Assembly (NCBI GenBank): GCA_903881585.1
Contig: CAIRTW010000205.1
Coordinates: forward strand, 1 to 33,668
Direction: 5' to 3'
Length of the DNA: 33,668 bases
Source: an uncultured Bacteroidota bacterium
GTDB taxonomy: Bacteria; Bacteroidota; Bacteroidia; Chitinophagales; Chitinophagaceae
Shown here: piece by piece, positions 15,261 through 23,469 of the stretch
Layout: each line of letters begins with the position of its first letter
How positions within the stretch are numbered: the first letter of the stretch is position 1
The notes under the pieces: model-generated
The model's database searches: none
Seen by the model: only the letters and a program-made list of their open reading frames with translations
What the model was told of the DNA's origin: nothing
Translations under genes and position numbers: made by a program

Positions 15261-16208
15261 CTAATTCAGCAGCAGCAGATTCACACTGCGCTGCAATATA
15301 TTGAATGCAATTTCTGCCATTAGATTTTCCTTATCCAGCGTCGGGTTCACTTCAGCTATCTCGAAACAGCAGATCTTGTGATGCTGCATGAATGATGCAA
15401 CCAGGTCTTCCGCCTCACGCTCCTTTAGCCCATTGCTTACCGGCGTTCCAGTGCCGCGCGATATAGAGCTATCCAGGCAGTCCACATCAAACGACACATA
15501 AATATCATCGCAGTTGGATAGATGCAGGAATGTTTGCCTTACCACATTCTCCACACCCTTGCGCCGTACTTCGGCCACAGGTATCACTTTTATATTTCCT
15601 TTCTTAATGATCGCCTCTTCTTCTTTTTCAAAATCACGAAGCGCTATGAACACTATATCTTCCGGCGCAATTTTAGGTTCTATTTTCCCCAGCGACTTTA
15701 GCTTGTTCCAGAACTCCAGCGTCTTGGCGTCCGGGTTATGTACCTGGTTATCTATGTTATCATCTGCCAGCGATATAGACAGCGGCATACCGTGCATGTT
15801 GCCAGATGGTGTAGTATAGGGCGAGTGCATATCCGCATGGGCATCTATCCACACCACGCCAAGGCGGCGTTTGGGACGGGCCATTTTAAGCCCCGCTATG
15901 GTGGCCCCTGCCGTACTGTGGTCGCCGGCAAGCACCAGTGGAAAAAGCCCCGACTTTACTGTATCACATACGGCCTTAGACACCCGGTCATACATTGTAT
16001 ATATGCCCTGTATGCGCTTGGCATACGGAGATGCTATGGGCTCATACAGCAGCCTGTTCTCATTTTCTATCACATCAGATGGGAAGTTCACGAAAAGATT
16101 GCTCATAAAATCGAGCGCAGCTATCTTGATAGCGTCAATGCCCAGGCTGGCGCCACGTGTTCCCGCCCCTATCTCCGACCGTACTTCTATGATCTTTATG
16201 TTCCGCAT
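15261..16208 (-). CDS. Arginase / ureohydrolase family enzyme
   Basis: A 315-aa enzyme that hydrolyses arginine to ornithine and urea, or a related guanidino compound. All six Mn ligands are visible: His97 (GDHS), Asp122, His124 and Asp126 (DAHAD), and Asp241 and Asp243 (SFDVDCLDS). The EVNP segment with the metal-proximal Glu is near residue 284. Length and domain order fit arginase more than agmatinase. It lies between a convergent secreted-protein gene and the TamL-like gene on the same strand (102 nt away). Confidence 0.92.
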   Translation of the reverse strand: MRNIKIIEVRSEIGAGTRGASLGIDAIKIAALDFMSNLFVNFPSDVIENENRLLYEPIASPYAKRIQGIYTMYDRVSKAVCDTVKSGLFPLVLAGDHSTAGATIAGLKMARPKRRLGVVWIDAHADMHSPYTTPSGNMHGMPLSISLADDNIDNQVHNPDAKTLEFWNKLKSLGKIEPKIAPEDIVFIALRDFEKEEEAIIKKGNIKVIPVAEVRRKGVENVVRQTFLHLSNCDDIYVSFDVDCLDSSISRGTGTPVSNGLKEREAEDLVASFMQHHKICCFEIAEVNPTLDKENLMAEIAFNILQRSVNLLLLN

Positions 16209-16310
16209 AGAGCCAAAGGTAAGAGATAAGGTGATAAGTTGATAAGAGGCAAGATGATATGTTAGCGGATGATTCGCATTGATGCAAGGCTGCAGTTACG
16301 ACTTATGACT

Positions 16311-18728
16311 CTAAAACGGATACCCTATCGAAATATTGAAGATGATGTTATTGGATCGCCATGAAGAATTCCAGGGATCGATCTGGTTAAATACCCAACC
16401 GCCATCAGTAAAAACGTATGGTTTTTTCACCGGCATGGCCACGTCTATGCGCAAGGTAAGAAATGAGGCTATGTCAAAACGGGCTCCAGCACCCACATCC
16501 GCCGCTATATCCTGCCCAAGCGTATTAAACGAAAATTCACCGCCGGGATAAACCGGATCTTTTCGTGCCAGCCATATATTCCCCGCATCCGCAAATATGG
16601 CGCCGTTCATTTTCACAGCGCCCGCAAAAAGCGGCGTTATGGGAAACCGGTATTCACCATTCCATTCCAGTTTTATATCGCCGGTTCTGTCTATAGTTAC
16701 ATTTGCATTTTTACCCGTATCGGAGGTACTTAAAGAACTGCCGGGCCCCAGGGTGCGTATACGCCATCCGCGCAGGCTGAATGGCCCTCCCGCAAAATAT
16801 TGCTTTATGTAGGGCAATGCAGTGGACGTTCCGTATGGCAGGCCAATGCCACCATAAAAATGAAACGCAAAAACAGAATGAGGCAAAGTAAAATAGTGCC
16901 GGGCATCAAAGTCGAACTTGGTATATTCTGCAAATGATTTTGTTATGTAAGTGTCTATAAATGCGTTGCCAGTCTGATTAAGCGCACTGAGCAGACCTCC
17001 CGCCTCTTCTATAGACAGTTTGAGGAAAGAATAGTTTCTGCCGTGTTTTACATCATGATTATCAAACGTAAATGAAAGGCTTTCCCCCTCTATGAACGTA
17101 GCCTTATAGCTGTTGGTCAGATACTCATTGCCTGCCAGCACTTTCCTGAAGGAATCCGTTTCCTTCACATTTATGACATTTACAAACACCGGCGAAAAGT
17201 TCCAGGTTTTTGTTGGCGATTCCTTCCAGCTATACGATAAGTTGGCGCTACTATTTTCCAACCTGAAATAATTGACCCTGTCTATTACATTTTCACCAAC
17301 GCTCAGGATGGTATGCGGCAAGTTGCCGTTGCCAAACAGATCAGATGGAATAGGGGCAATAAACTTCGGAAAATCTATACTTGCATTGACGCCGTAATAC
17401 TTCGTGAGCAAGGTCAGATCGTTAAAAAATTCGCCGGCTTTATTGGGGCCAAGTTCTATACCTCCGTTCACGCCCACAGTCAGTAAATTGGCTCCTTTTG
17501 CAAAATTTCTGTTCCGCACATTCACACCCACCGAGCTACCCAAAGAATACGTGGACCCACTTGACACTACCGGGTTAACTGTAAAATCAAGTTTTTTTAC
17601 TTTGCTCAGGAAAATGTAACAATCGAGAACCCCTTTTTCTCCCACCCTTTCCCTGAACTCTGGCTTGATGTATTGAAATATATTAAGATCATTCAGCTTG
17701 AGAACAGTTTTATCACAGTCGGCTTGTGAATAGATTTGCCCCGGCGCCAGGTAAATATGCTCAAACAGCACCCGAGGGTGTATATACTCGTTGTGATATT
17801 TAAACAACACACTGTCTACCGTTTCGCTGAGCATAGAGTTATCGGCCACATCCTTATTGCTCACAAAATCGGGATACACGGTCACACTTGCAATTGTGAA
17901 TTTCTGGTACGCTTCTGTATCGTCCTCACGCCTTATCTTGCCTAGTATATCTATTTCATGTTCCTGGCTTCCTTTCACCGGTGAAATAAAATTGATGGCG
18001 TTCTCAAAAGGGCTTTCCACATTTTTGAAGATCGTTTTATCCACCGTATCTAATCCATGGATAAAATTTACGTTCTCCTGGGTGAAATTGTAGTAGCCAT
18101 TATTGCGCACCAGCTGCGTAATTCTGCTGCGTTCATCGTCAATCAATCCCCAGGTGAAATCTTTATTCTTTTCCAGGGCCGTCTCATCGATCGAAGACTG
18201 CACTATACGGGCAATAGCGCTGTCGTCCACATCATAGCTCACGTTATTAATACGGTAATTGATGCCAGTGGTGATATCGTATGCAGGGTATGCCTTCTTT
18301 TTCGCAAACGTAACCGTGTCCTTTACCCTGGCATAAAAATACCCCTGGAAATTCAGGTAGTTCTTCATATTCTCAGCAGACTTCACCATCTTGGACGAGT
18401 CAAATATCTCCGGCCTTTCCACTGATTTAGGAAGTGAGGTATCCGGCAACTCATGCAGCCGATAGTAGTGCCGGTTATAAAACACCAGCTTGAAGGGAAT
18501 TCCAAACAGCGTACTGTTGCGCTTCTGGATCATATAGTGGCCAAGGTTATCCTTCAGTTCCCCCTTATTCGTTATCTTTTTCTCCGACTTAAGTGTGAGC
18601 TTGTTTTTGCGCACCAGGTATTGCTTGTCGTCGAGATGTTTTGTTGTATTGCATGCCGCCAGCAGGGCAAAGGCGACCAGCAGTAAGTGAAAAAAAATCG
18701 TCCTGTTATCAAATAATCTTTTGCCCAT
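16311..18728 (-). CDS. BamA/TamA-family outer-membrane lipoprotein (TamL-like)
   Basis: An 805-aa protein. The ATG at 18728 is chosen because it gives a lipoprotein signal with lipobox LAAC (Cys26); the longer open frame upstream is the antisense of the methyltransferase gene. Residues about 40-400 are POTRA-like repeats. From about 440 on it is an Omp85 barrel with the LRGW form of the conserved (V/L)RG(F/W) motif in a GGPFSLRGWRIR segment and a terminal Phe. Lipidated TamA homologues (TamL) are the Bacteroidota form and act with TamB in outer-membrane assembly and lipid traffic. No tamB-like gene adjoins it here. Confidence 0.88.
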   Translation of the reverse strand: MGKRLFDNRTIFFHLLLVAFALLAACNTTKHLDDKQYLVRKNKLTLKSEKKITNKGELKDNLGHYMIQKRNSTLFGIPFKLVFYNRHYYRLHELPDTSLPKSVERPEIFDSSKMVKSAENMKNYLNFQGYFYARVKDTVTFAKKKAYPAYDITTGINYRINNVSYDVDDSAIARIVQSSIDETALEKNKDFTWGLIDDERSRITQLVRNNGYYNFTQENVNFIHGLDTVDKTIFKNVESPFENAINFISPVKGSQEHEIDILGKIRREDDTEAYQKFTIASVTVYPDFVSNKDVADNSMLSETVDSVLFKYHNEYIHPRVLFEHIYLAPGQIYSQADCDKTVLKLNDLNIFQYIKPEFRERVGEKGVLDCYIFLSKVKKLDFTVNPVVSSGSTYSLGSSVGVNVRNRNFAKGANLLTVGVNGGIELGPNKAGEFFNDLTLLTKYYGVNASIDFPKFIAPIPSDLFGNGNLPHTILSVGENVIDRVNYFRLENSSANLSYSWKESPTKTWNFSPVFVNVINVKETDSFRKVLAGNEYLTNSYKATFIEGESLSFTFDNHDVKHGRNYSFLKLSIEEAGGLLSALNQTGNAFIDTYITKSFAEYTKFDFDARHYFTLPHSVFAFHFYGGIGLPYGTSTALPYIKQYFAGGPFSLRGWRIRTLGPGSSLSTSDTGKNANVTIDRTGDIKLEWNGEYRFPITPLFAGAVKMNGAIFADAGNIWLARKDPVYPGGEFSFNTLGQDIAADVGAGARFDIASFLTLRIDVAMPVKKPYVFTDGGWVFNQIDPWNSSWRSNNIIFNISIGYPF

Positions 18729-18748
18729 GTAGGTAACTACAATTATTA

Positions 18749-18756
18749 TAGTTTTG
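18749..18756 (+). promoter_or_regulatory. Candidate -7 element of the RNA methyltransferase gene
   Basis: TAGTTTTG matches TAnnTTTG fully and ends 6 nt before the ATG at 18763. The gap to the divergent TamL-like gene is only 34 nt, so the two promoters must overlap the coding starts. Confidence 0.35.
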
Positions 18757-18762
18757 CAGCGT

Positions 18763-19503
18763 ATGCTCTCTAAAGCGCAAAATAAATACATTCGCTCGTT
18801 ATCACAGCCTAAATTCCGCAATGAATATAAGGTATTTATTGCGGAGGGCGAAAAGATAGCCCTCGAATGGATGTCTGCCGGTACAAGCATACAAACGATA
18901 GTTACAACAGCCGGATGGGCGCAGTTACACCAGGCTGCAATTGCCCGCCACCCGGAAGCAGAATTGCACATTGTTAACGACTCCGGGTTGGCCGGCTTGT
19001 CTTCTTTGCAAACACCCAACAATGTGCTCCTTGTAGTGCCATTCCCCGCAAAAAAAGACATTCCTGTCTTAAATGAGTGGTATATTGCATTAGACGACAT
19101 ACAAGACCCCGGCAATATGGGAACCATCATCCGCATTGCCGACTGGTTTGGCATTAATAATATTATTTGCTCACTTGGCTGTGTGGATGTCTATAACCCA
19201 AAAGTAGTGCAGAGCGCAATGGGCGGGCATTTGAGGGTTAATATTCACGAAGCTGATGTGGTTACATTTCTCTCAGAAACCGGGTTACCTAAAATAGCTG
19301 CAACTTTGCATGGCAGCAATGTCTATGAAATGAAGCGGTTGGAAGCCGGAGTATTGATAATAGGCAATGAGTCGAAAGGTGTGTCGGAGAAAGTTGCTGC
19401 GCTGGCAACAGAAAGAGTGACCATTCCACGCCGCGGTGGCGCGGAGTCTTTGAATGCAGGGGTTTCAGCAGGGATATTGTGCGCACTGTTACTTCCGTGT
19501 TAA
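18763..19503 (+). CDS. TrmH/SpoU-family RNA 2'-O-methyltransferase
   Basis: A 246-aa SPOUT enzyme that methylates ribose 2'-OH in tRNA or rRNA with S-adenosylmethionine. A short N-terminal substrate-binding domain (LSKAQNKYIRSLSQPKFRNE) precedes the knotted catalytic part. Motif 1 is LDDIQDPGNMGTIIRIADWFG (Asn and Arg present), motif 2 is IGNESKGVS and motif 3 is IPRRGGAESLNAGVSAGI. The ATG at 18763 is preferred over a TTG 9 nt upstream. The target nucleotide is unknown. It diverges from the TamL-like gene. Confidence 0.93.
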   Translation: MLSKAQNKYIRSLSQPKFRNEYKVFIAEGEKIALEWMSAGTSIQTIVTTAGWAQLHQAAIARHPEAELHIVNDSGLAGLSSLQTPNNVLLVVPFPAKKDIPVLNEWYIALDDIQDPGNMGTIIRIADWFGINNIICSLGCVDVYNPKVVQSAMGGHLRVNIHEADVVTFLSETGLPKIAATLHGSNVYEMKRLEAGVLIIGNESKGVSEKVAALATERVTIPRRGGAESLNAGVSAGILCALLLPC

Positions 19504-19524
19504 AAAACCAACTTTAAAAATGTG

Positions 19525-19550
19525 CGTTAAACGCTGCGAGGCGTTTAACG
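19525..19550 (+). terminator. Hairpin after the RNA methyltransferase gene
   Basis: A perfect 10-bp inverted repeat (CGTTAAACGC/GCGTTTAACG) with a 6-nt loop starts 22 nt after the stop codon. No T tract follows on the plus strand, so termination may be weak. Confidence 0.5.
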
Positions 19551-19573
19551 TCTAAAAACAATAAGATCATTTT

Positions 19574-20353
19574 ATGAAACAGTCATTGCTCCTTCTCCTG
19601 CTTTTGATAGCAGGCCTCGCGACAGCATCAGCACAGTCTATGTTAAAAGTTCGCCTGGCTAATAACGCACAGCTCAATGTAGAGGTAGATGGCCGCTATT
19701 TTAATAAAAGGGGCACTTCTGTAACCGTGGGCGACCTGCCGCCGGGCCGGCACAGATTTACCATCTACACCGTGCAGCAGGACCGTACCGGCAGGGGCCG
19801 TGAAGCAGCCATCTACTCTGGTAAAATTGCAACGCAAAACGGCTACGTATCCATAGTCACCTACGACCCCGACAGCCGGGAATTACTTAAACAGGAACAG
19901 GATATAACCAGTTTCCAGCAGAATATGCCACCTGCCGCCAATGGCATGGGAACCTACGGCCCAAACCAGGCACCACAGGTGAACAACAACAATAACGACT
20001 ATGGCAATGACAACAAATACATTGCCCCATCCTCACCTGTAGCATCACCAGTGGCATCCGGCACACTTACAGATGCCAAAACAAATGACCTGAAAACCAC
20101 GGTAGCCGGCAAAAAAACCGATACCGAGAAATGGAATGCGCTTAAAGACGGGCTGAAAAATGAAACAATGACCACCGACCAGGTAGGCGCTATAATGGAC
20201 TGGTTCAATTTTGAAAGCACCAAAGTGGACTTTGCAAAATGGGCTTACCCTAATACTGTTGACAAGGAAAACTTCCCGAACCTGGACAATAAGCTCTCCT
20301 ACAAAAATTATGTGGACGACCTTGATAAGTTTATCAAGGATAATAACAGGTAA
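19574..20353 (+). CDS. Exported DUF4476-domain protein
   Basis: A 259-aa protein with a clear signal peptide (1-20, ending TASAQ). A beta-sandwich-like N-terminal domain (about 22-110) resembles the PEGA-like folds often paired with DUF4476. A low-complexity Asn/Pro/Ala linker spans about 118-165. The C-terminal DUF4476 domain (about 180-257) has repeated helical segments around WFNFESTKVDFAKWAYPNT. Such proteins are frequent in Chitinophagaceae and relatives and are thought to be periplasmic or surface-located, with no known activity. Confidence 0.85.
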   Translation: MKQSLLLLLLLIAGLATASAQSMLKVRLANNAQLNVEVDGRYFNKRGTSVTVGDLPPGRHRFTIYTVQQDRTGRGREAAIYSGKIATQNGYVSIVTYDPDSRELLKQEQDITSFQQNMPPAANGMGTYGPNQAPQVNNNNNDYGNDNKYIAPSSPVASPVASGTLTDAKTNDLKTTVAGKKTDTEKWNALKDGLKNETMTTDQVGAIMDWFNFESTKVDFAKWAYPNTVDKENFPNLDNKLSYKNYVDDLDKFIKDNNR

Positions 20354-20375
20354 TCAGGGGAAATTCCAAAAAAGA

Positions 20376-20453
20376 AAATTCCAAATTCTAAATTCCAAAT
20401 TCCAAACTTAATTATTTTGGAGTTTAAAAAGTGGGCTTTGTAATTTGGAATTT
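20376..20453. terminator. AT-rich repeat/hairpin between convergent DUF4476 and PAP2 genes
   Basis: Several direct copies of AAATTCCAAATTC fill 20376-20406. AAATTCCAAATTCCAAA (20390-20406) pairs with 20437-20453 at 16 of 17 positions. It sits between two convergent stop codons and could end both transcripts. Related AATTCCAAA/TTTGGAATT strings occur before rplK and after rpsJ. Confidence 0.5.
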
Positions 20454-20458
20454 CAGCT

Positions 20459-21049
20459 TTAGGATTTTGTCCCGGAATTTAACGGAAAGTATCTGTTAAA
20501 CACCATTCCTGTCCCCACTCCTATCATCGCTCCCAGCAGTGCCCCGCAGGTCACATCCAGCGGATAATGTACTCCTACATATACCTGGGCCATTGCTACT
20601 ATTACAGCCCACAATATGGCCGCGGGCCACACCCACGTTGCCAGCCGCCCCAGTGTCATAGCCGTAAAAATACCCATAGCGAAATGGTTTGCAGCATGAG
20701 AAGACGGAAAGCTATACCCGCCGCCACACGGCACTATAAGATGAATGATGCTGGCGAGTACAGGATTATTGCATGGCCGCACGCGGTGAAAACAGGGCTT
20801 CATAAATGTAGCGCTTACCTGGTCTGCGATGATGAACGAGACAATGAAAAAAACGCACCATAGCCACCCCTTCCTTCCAAATTTACCCGTCATGAACAAT
20901 AAGAGAAACAAATACAGCGGCGCCCAAAACCATTGGTTCCTCAGGAACGGCTCTACCCTATCCAGGAATGAATTATGCCACTGGGTATTGAGGTAATACC
21001 ACGCCACATGGTCATAATACAATATCGCCTCTCTTATGGATCTAGGCAT
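20459..21049 (-). CDS. PAP2-family membrane phosphatase
   Basis: A 196-aa protein with about five transmembrane helices and the three PAP2 motifs: KPCFHRVRP (Lys-x6-Arg-Pro), PSSHAANHF (Pro-Ser-x-His) and YVGVHYPLD (catalytic His and Asp). It would remove phosphate from a lipid such as undecaprenyl diphosphate or phosphatidate in the inner membrane. Its start overlaps the methyltransferase gene's 3' end by 8 nt, so the two are co-translated. Confidence 0.92.
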   Translation of the reverse strand: MPRSIREAILYYDHVAWYYLNTQWHNSFLDRVEPFLRNQWFWAPLYLFLLLFMTGKFGRKGWLWCVFFIVSFIIADQVSATFMKPCFHRVRPCNNPVLASIIHLIVPCGGGYSFPSSHAANHFAMGIFTAMTLGRLATWVWPAAILWAVIVAMAQVYVGVHYPLDVTCGALLGAMIGVGTGMVFNRYFPLNSGTKS

Positions 21050-21776
21050 ATCTCTTTTTGAAGATCATAATTAGCCGGGGTGAGTGTATCGGGTCATACG
21101 GCCCCAATTGATAATTCCCGAAAGTGCTTACCAAATGCATATCTGCCTGCCTGAATATTTTCACAAAGTCAGATTGCGTAAAGGCCGCCACACGCTCAGT
21201 ATATTGCCGCTGCTTCTTGTCGGCATCAATAAAGTTTATCTCCTTTATTATGTGCTGGCGTTCCAGTTTTCTCTTTATGTGGAATGTGTAACTGCCGCGC
21301 ACTATTGTCTCTTCAGGCACAAAGTTGGCCAGCACCTGCTCTGCGTTCAGATAGTCGATCACCAGTATGCCGTCATTCTTCAACGCACCGGCAAACGACC
21401 GCGCCGCAAGTGCATGGTCGCGGTCATGGGCGAAATAGCCAAAGCTGGTAAAAAAATTAAAAGCGAAGTCGAAGTAGTTGATATAAAATGGCAGCCGCAT
21501 ATCCTGCACAAAAAACTGCAGGTCAGGCCCTTCAAATGCCTTGGCCTTTTCTATGCTTGGGTGCGAAATATCTATGCCGGTTACATCAAAGCCATGCTCT
21601 GCAAGCTGTTTTGCAAACCGGCCCTCGCCACAGGCAATATCCAGCATGGCGCTGCCAGCGGGTGGCTGCAGGTAGGCCAGCAGGCTTTCCACAAACTCCT
21701 GCGCTTCCACCTCATCCCGGTTCTGGTACAGTATCTTATAAAACGGGGACCCAAACCAATTTTCGAACCAGCTCAT
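21042..21776 (-). CDS. Class I SAM-dependent methyltransferase
   Basis: A 244-aa protein with the Rossmann motif [16 protein letters not shown] (about 43-57), the acidic motif II end GIDIS and the post-I segment [10 protein letters not shown]. An aromatic stretch ([12 protein letters not shown]) follows. The type is that of small-molecule methyltransferases (Methyltransf_11/25). The substrate is unknown. It overlaps the PAP2 gene that follows it on the same strand. Confidence 0.9.
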   Translation of the reverse strand: MSWFENWFGSPFYKILYQNRDEVEAQEFVESLLAYLQPPAGSAMLDIACGEGRFAKQLAEHGFDVTGIDISHPSIEKAKAFEGPDLQFFVQDMRLPFYINYFDFAFNFFTSFGYFAHDRDHALAARSFAGALKNDGILVIDYLNAEQVLANFVPEETIVRGSYTFHIKRKLERQHIIKEINFIDADKKQRQYTERVAAFTQSDFVKIFRQADMHLVSTFGNYQLGPYDPIHSPRLIMIFKKRYA

Positions 21777-21898
21777 TTATTATGATCTCAGCCACCTTTA
21801 TGAAGCTGGGTTCAAAAATAGTTTATAGTAGCTAGTAAACAGCACTATATACCCGATAAATTAATGATTTCATCCTGCAGGGGGACAACATAGATCTT

Positions 21899-21922
21899 GG
21901 GGCAATCCCTTGCGGTTGCCCC
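21899..21922 (-). terminator. Hairpin after the 44-aa basic protein gene
   Basis: GGGGCAA/TTGCCCC, a 7-bp stem, lies 22 nt after the stop of the gene at 21945-22079 in minus direction. No T tract follows. The rest of 21777-21944 shows nothing recognisable. Confidence 0.4.
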
Positions 21923-21944
21923 GGCTGGCGATTATGATACACAA

Positions 21945-22079
21945 TTACAACCCACCCATGGTTGGTGTTCCGGCGCCGATGATCGCAGCATCAAGCATGC
22001 TTATTTTTTTCAGCTTTTTTACCCTTTCGGTCTTTTTTGCTGCTATTTTCTTCGGGGATGTTTTCTTTACTGGTCTCAT
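21945..22079 (-). CDS. Short lysine-rich basic protein (44 aa)
   Basis: An ATG at 22079 opens a 44-codon frame: MRPVKKTSPKKIAAKKTER, then VKKLKKIS and a hydrophobic/glycine tail IIGAGTPTMGGL. It lies 35 nt after the 49-aa gene on the same strand and is followed by a hairpin. The basic N-terminal half looks like a nucleic-acid-binding tail. No family is recognised. Plus-strand frames over this region are its shadows or vice versa; the minus reading is preferred for its coherent composition. Confidence 0.5.
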   Translation of the reverse strand: MRPVKKTSPKKIAAKKTERVKKLKKISMLDAAIIGAGTPTMGGL

Positions 22080-22114
22080 AGGTACCGGTTCTAAGTATAA
22101 AAAAAGCTATGTTG

Positions 22115-22264
22115 TTATCTACGCTTAAAATACTGAATTTCCTGCTCATGTTTCTTTGCCCCCTCTAATGTTTCAAAAGTCCCCAGGTTTCGTCTCTTAT
22201 GAGTCTTCGCATCTATCTTTCTTGAATAGATACGATATTCACCTGTTTTTAGCTTCCTTATCAT
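22115..22264 (-). CDS. Small conserved basic protein (49 aa), KxGxYRxYSRK...RRNLGTF type
   Basis: A 49-aa protein: MIRKLKTGEYRIYSRKIDAK, then THKRRNLGTFETLEGAKKHE and a tail QEIQYFKRR. The pattern (K-x-G-x-YR-x-YSRK ... RRNLGTF ... A-x-KHE-x2-(V/I)QYFKR) is one I recognise from small uncharacterised proteins in many bacteria. It may be a stand-alone beta-beta-beta-alpha module like the N-terminal arm of integrases, and likely binds nucleic acid. Both the recognition and the fold are from memory and pattern only. Confidence 0.7.
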   Translation of the reverse strand: MIRKLKTGEYRIYSRKIDAKTHKRRNLGTFETLEGAKKHEQEIQYFKRR

Positions 22265-22392
22265 TTTTACACATTCTCTGCCATATATGCCTAAAAACCG
22301 TGCCAGATTTTGCTATGCTTTTTTAACAAAAAGATGCAGCATTACAAAGAGCACATTAATACCAAAAATGCCTTGATCTCAGAAAAAACAAG

Positions 22393-22400
22393 TAAATTTG
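22393..22400 (+). promoter_or_regulatory. Candidate -7 promoter element of the ParE/RelE-type toxin-antitoxin operon
   Basis: TAAATTTG matches TAnnTTTG fully. A partial -33-like TTGA lies at 22373-22376. The antitoxin ATG is at 22419. Confidence 0.4.
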
Positions 22401-22418
22401 TTACAAACAATATACAAT

Positions 22419-22655
22419 ATGATCAATGTAGCAATAAGGCAGCAATTGCATCAATACATAGATGTTACGGACGATAAAAAAATAGAGGCACTTTACACAC
22501 TTCTTCAAAATGACATTGATCCCTCCTACTCAATTTCTGCTGATGAAATGGACATGTTGCACAAACGTGCCGAAAAATACCTGAAAGGTGACGCACTTAC
22601 GTATACAGTTGAAGAAGTCCACAATAGGATAAGGCAACAAAAAAAGAGAGCATGA
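22419..22655 (+). CDS. Antitoxin partner of a ParE/RelE-type toxin
   Basis: A 78-aa protein from the ATG at 22419; a TTG 21 nt earlier is less likely. It is mostly helical: VAIRQQLHQYIDVTDDKKIE is followed by a C-terminal region (LKGDALTYTVEEVHNRIRQQ) typical of the toxin-wrapping tail of small addiction-module antitoxins. Its stop overlaps the toxin start (ATGA). It would bind and inhibit the toxin. Confidence 0.78.
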   Translation: MINVAIRQQLHQYIDVTDDKKIEALYTLLQNDIDPSYSISADEMDMLHKRAEKYLKGDALTYTVEEVHNRIRQQKKRA

Positions 22656-22927
22656 GCTATGTTTTAAAGATGGCTCCTGAAATAGAACAGGAAGAAAATT
22701 ACTATGAAAGTAACCGGGGCGGTTTAGGAGAAGATTTTCTATCGGAGCTAAATAAATGCTACAATAAAGTTATTGAAAATCCATTCTATTATGGATACCT
22801 GGAAAAATCAACTCTGCTCCGCCATATAAGAGTTAACCGCTTCCCCTACATTGCCATTTACATTGTTTCAGGAAGCATCATTACAATGCTTTCAGTAAGA
22901 AACACGCATAGACGACCGTATATTTAA
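22652..22927 (+). CDS. RelE/ParE-family toxin
   Basis: A 91-aa protein of the RelE/ParE fold. Helices with APEIEQEENYYESNRGGLGE and FLSELNKCYNKVIENP precede strands LLRHIRVNRFPYIAIYIV and ITMLSVRNTHRRP, the usual end of this family. ParE-like members act on gyrase and RelE-like members cleave mRNA; the sequence does not decide which. The start overlaps the antitoxin stop by 4 nt. Confidence 0.85.
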   Translation: MSYVLKMAPEIEQEENYYESNRGGLGEDFLSELNKCYNKVIENPFYYGYLEKSTLLRHIRVNRFPYIAIYIVSGSIITMLSVRNTHRRPYI

Positions 22928-22978
22928 AATAACCAGCCAATTAAATTTAGTGTATTTGCTATATAAATTTATAATAGC

Positions 22979-23149
22979 ATGTGCAATCCAATAACAATTC
23001 AAGAAGCTGAGGAAATATGTAAGGAAGTTCCTGCTATGACCGATACGATGAAGCTAAATGAGATTTTGCAAAGACTCAACCAAACGGTCGTAAGTTTGCC
23101 GCCAGGGAATGTGTATAGCAAACTCAGAGCAATTGCTCTCCGAGATTAA
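22979..23149 (+). CDS. Possible small protein (56 aa)
   Basis: An ATG-to-TAA frame encoding MCNPITIQEAEEICKEVPAM and continuing KLNEILQRLNQTVVSLPPGN. It has helix-forming segments with balanced charge and no low complexity, and starts 52 nt after the toxin gene on the same strand. It could be a third member of that operon or chance. The family is unknown. The remaining gap to 23320 holds no other signal. Confidence 0.35.
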   Translation: MCNPITIQEAEEICKEVPAMTDTMKLNEILQRLNQTVVSLPPGNVYSKLRAIALRD

Positions 23150-23323
23150 ACGATTTACAGAAAAAATAAAATCTTAAAATAGCAACATACTTCGCAGCCC
23201 GTAAATCTCCAATAACCCAATAGCTATTTCGTCTTGGAGCGTATCCCTTTATTGCAAATTTTCGTACCGGCATGTTGGAGTATAAACTGAGAAATCATAA
23301 CATCAAAAAATATTTTTTCTCAT

Positions 23324-23357
23324 TTTGAATTTTGAATTTCAAATTCCCTTACCTTTG
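23324..23357 (+). promoter_or_regulatory. Promoter of the rplK operon
   Basis: TACCTTTG (23350-23357), followed by CACTCC, is a full Bacteroidota -7 box. TTTG copies stand 22 nt (23324-23327) and 15 nt (23331-23334) upstream. The same TACCTTTGCACTCC string recurs before rpsJ, as expected for ribosomal promoters. The leader would be about 105 nt. Confidence 0.7.
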
Positions 23358-23411
23358 CACTCCAAATTCTAATAAAGCTCTTTTTACAAGGTTGAATTGG
23401 AAGAAACAGTA

Positions 23412-23436
23412 CCCTTCGACTCCGCTCAGGATGACA
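23412..23436 (+). repeat. Dispersed intergenic motif in the rplK leader
   Basis: A 25-nt string beginning CCCTTCGACTCCGCTCAGG lies in the leader between the rplK promoter and start codon. I recognise it as a motif seen many times in intergenic DNA of Bacteroidota and other bacteria. Only one copy is in this window. Confidence 0.4.
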
Positions 23437-23469
23437 AGGTGAAAATTCGTTAACACCAAAAATTAAACA

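Noticed and set aside
18729-19154. N-terminal extension of the TamL-like frame
   Set aside because: It is antisense to the SpoU methyltransferase. The ATG at 18728 gives a lipoprotein signal.
20354-20458. AT-rich AAATTCCAAA repeats as an origin or iteron site
   Set aside because: They lie between two convergent stop codons and form a hairpin. No DnaA boxes or replication gene are nearby.
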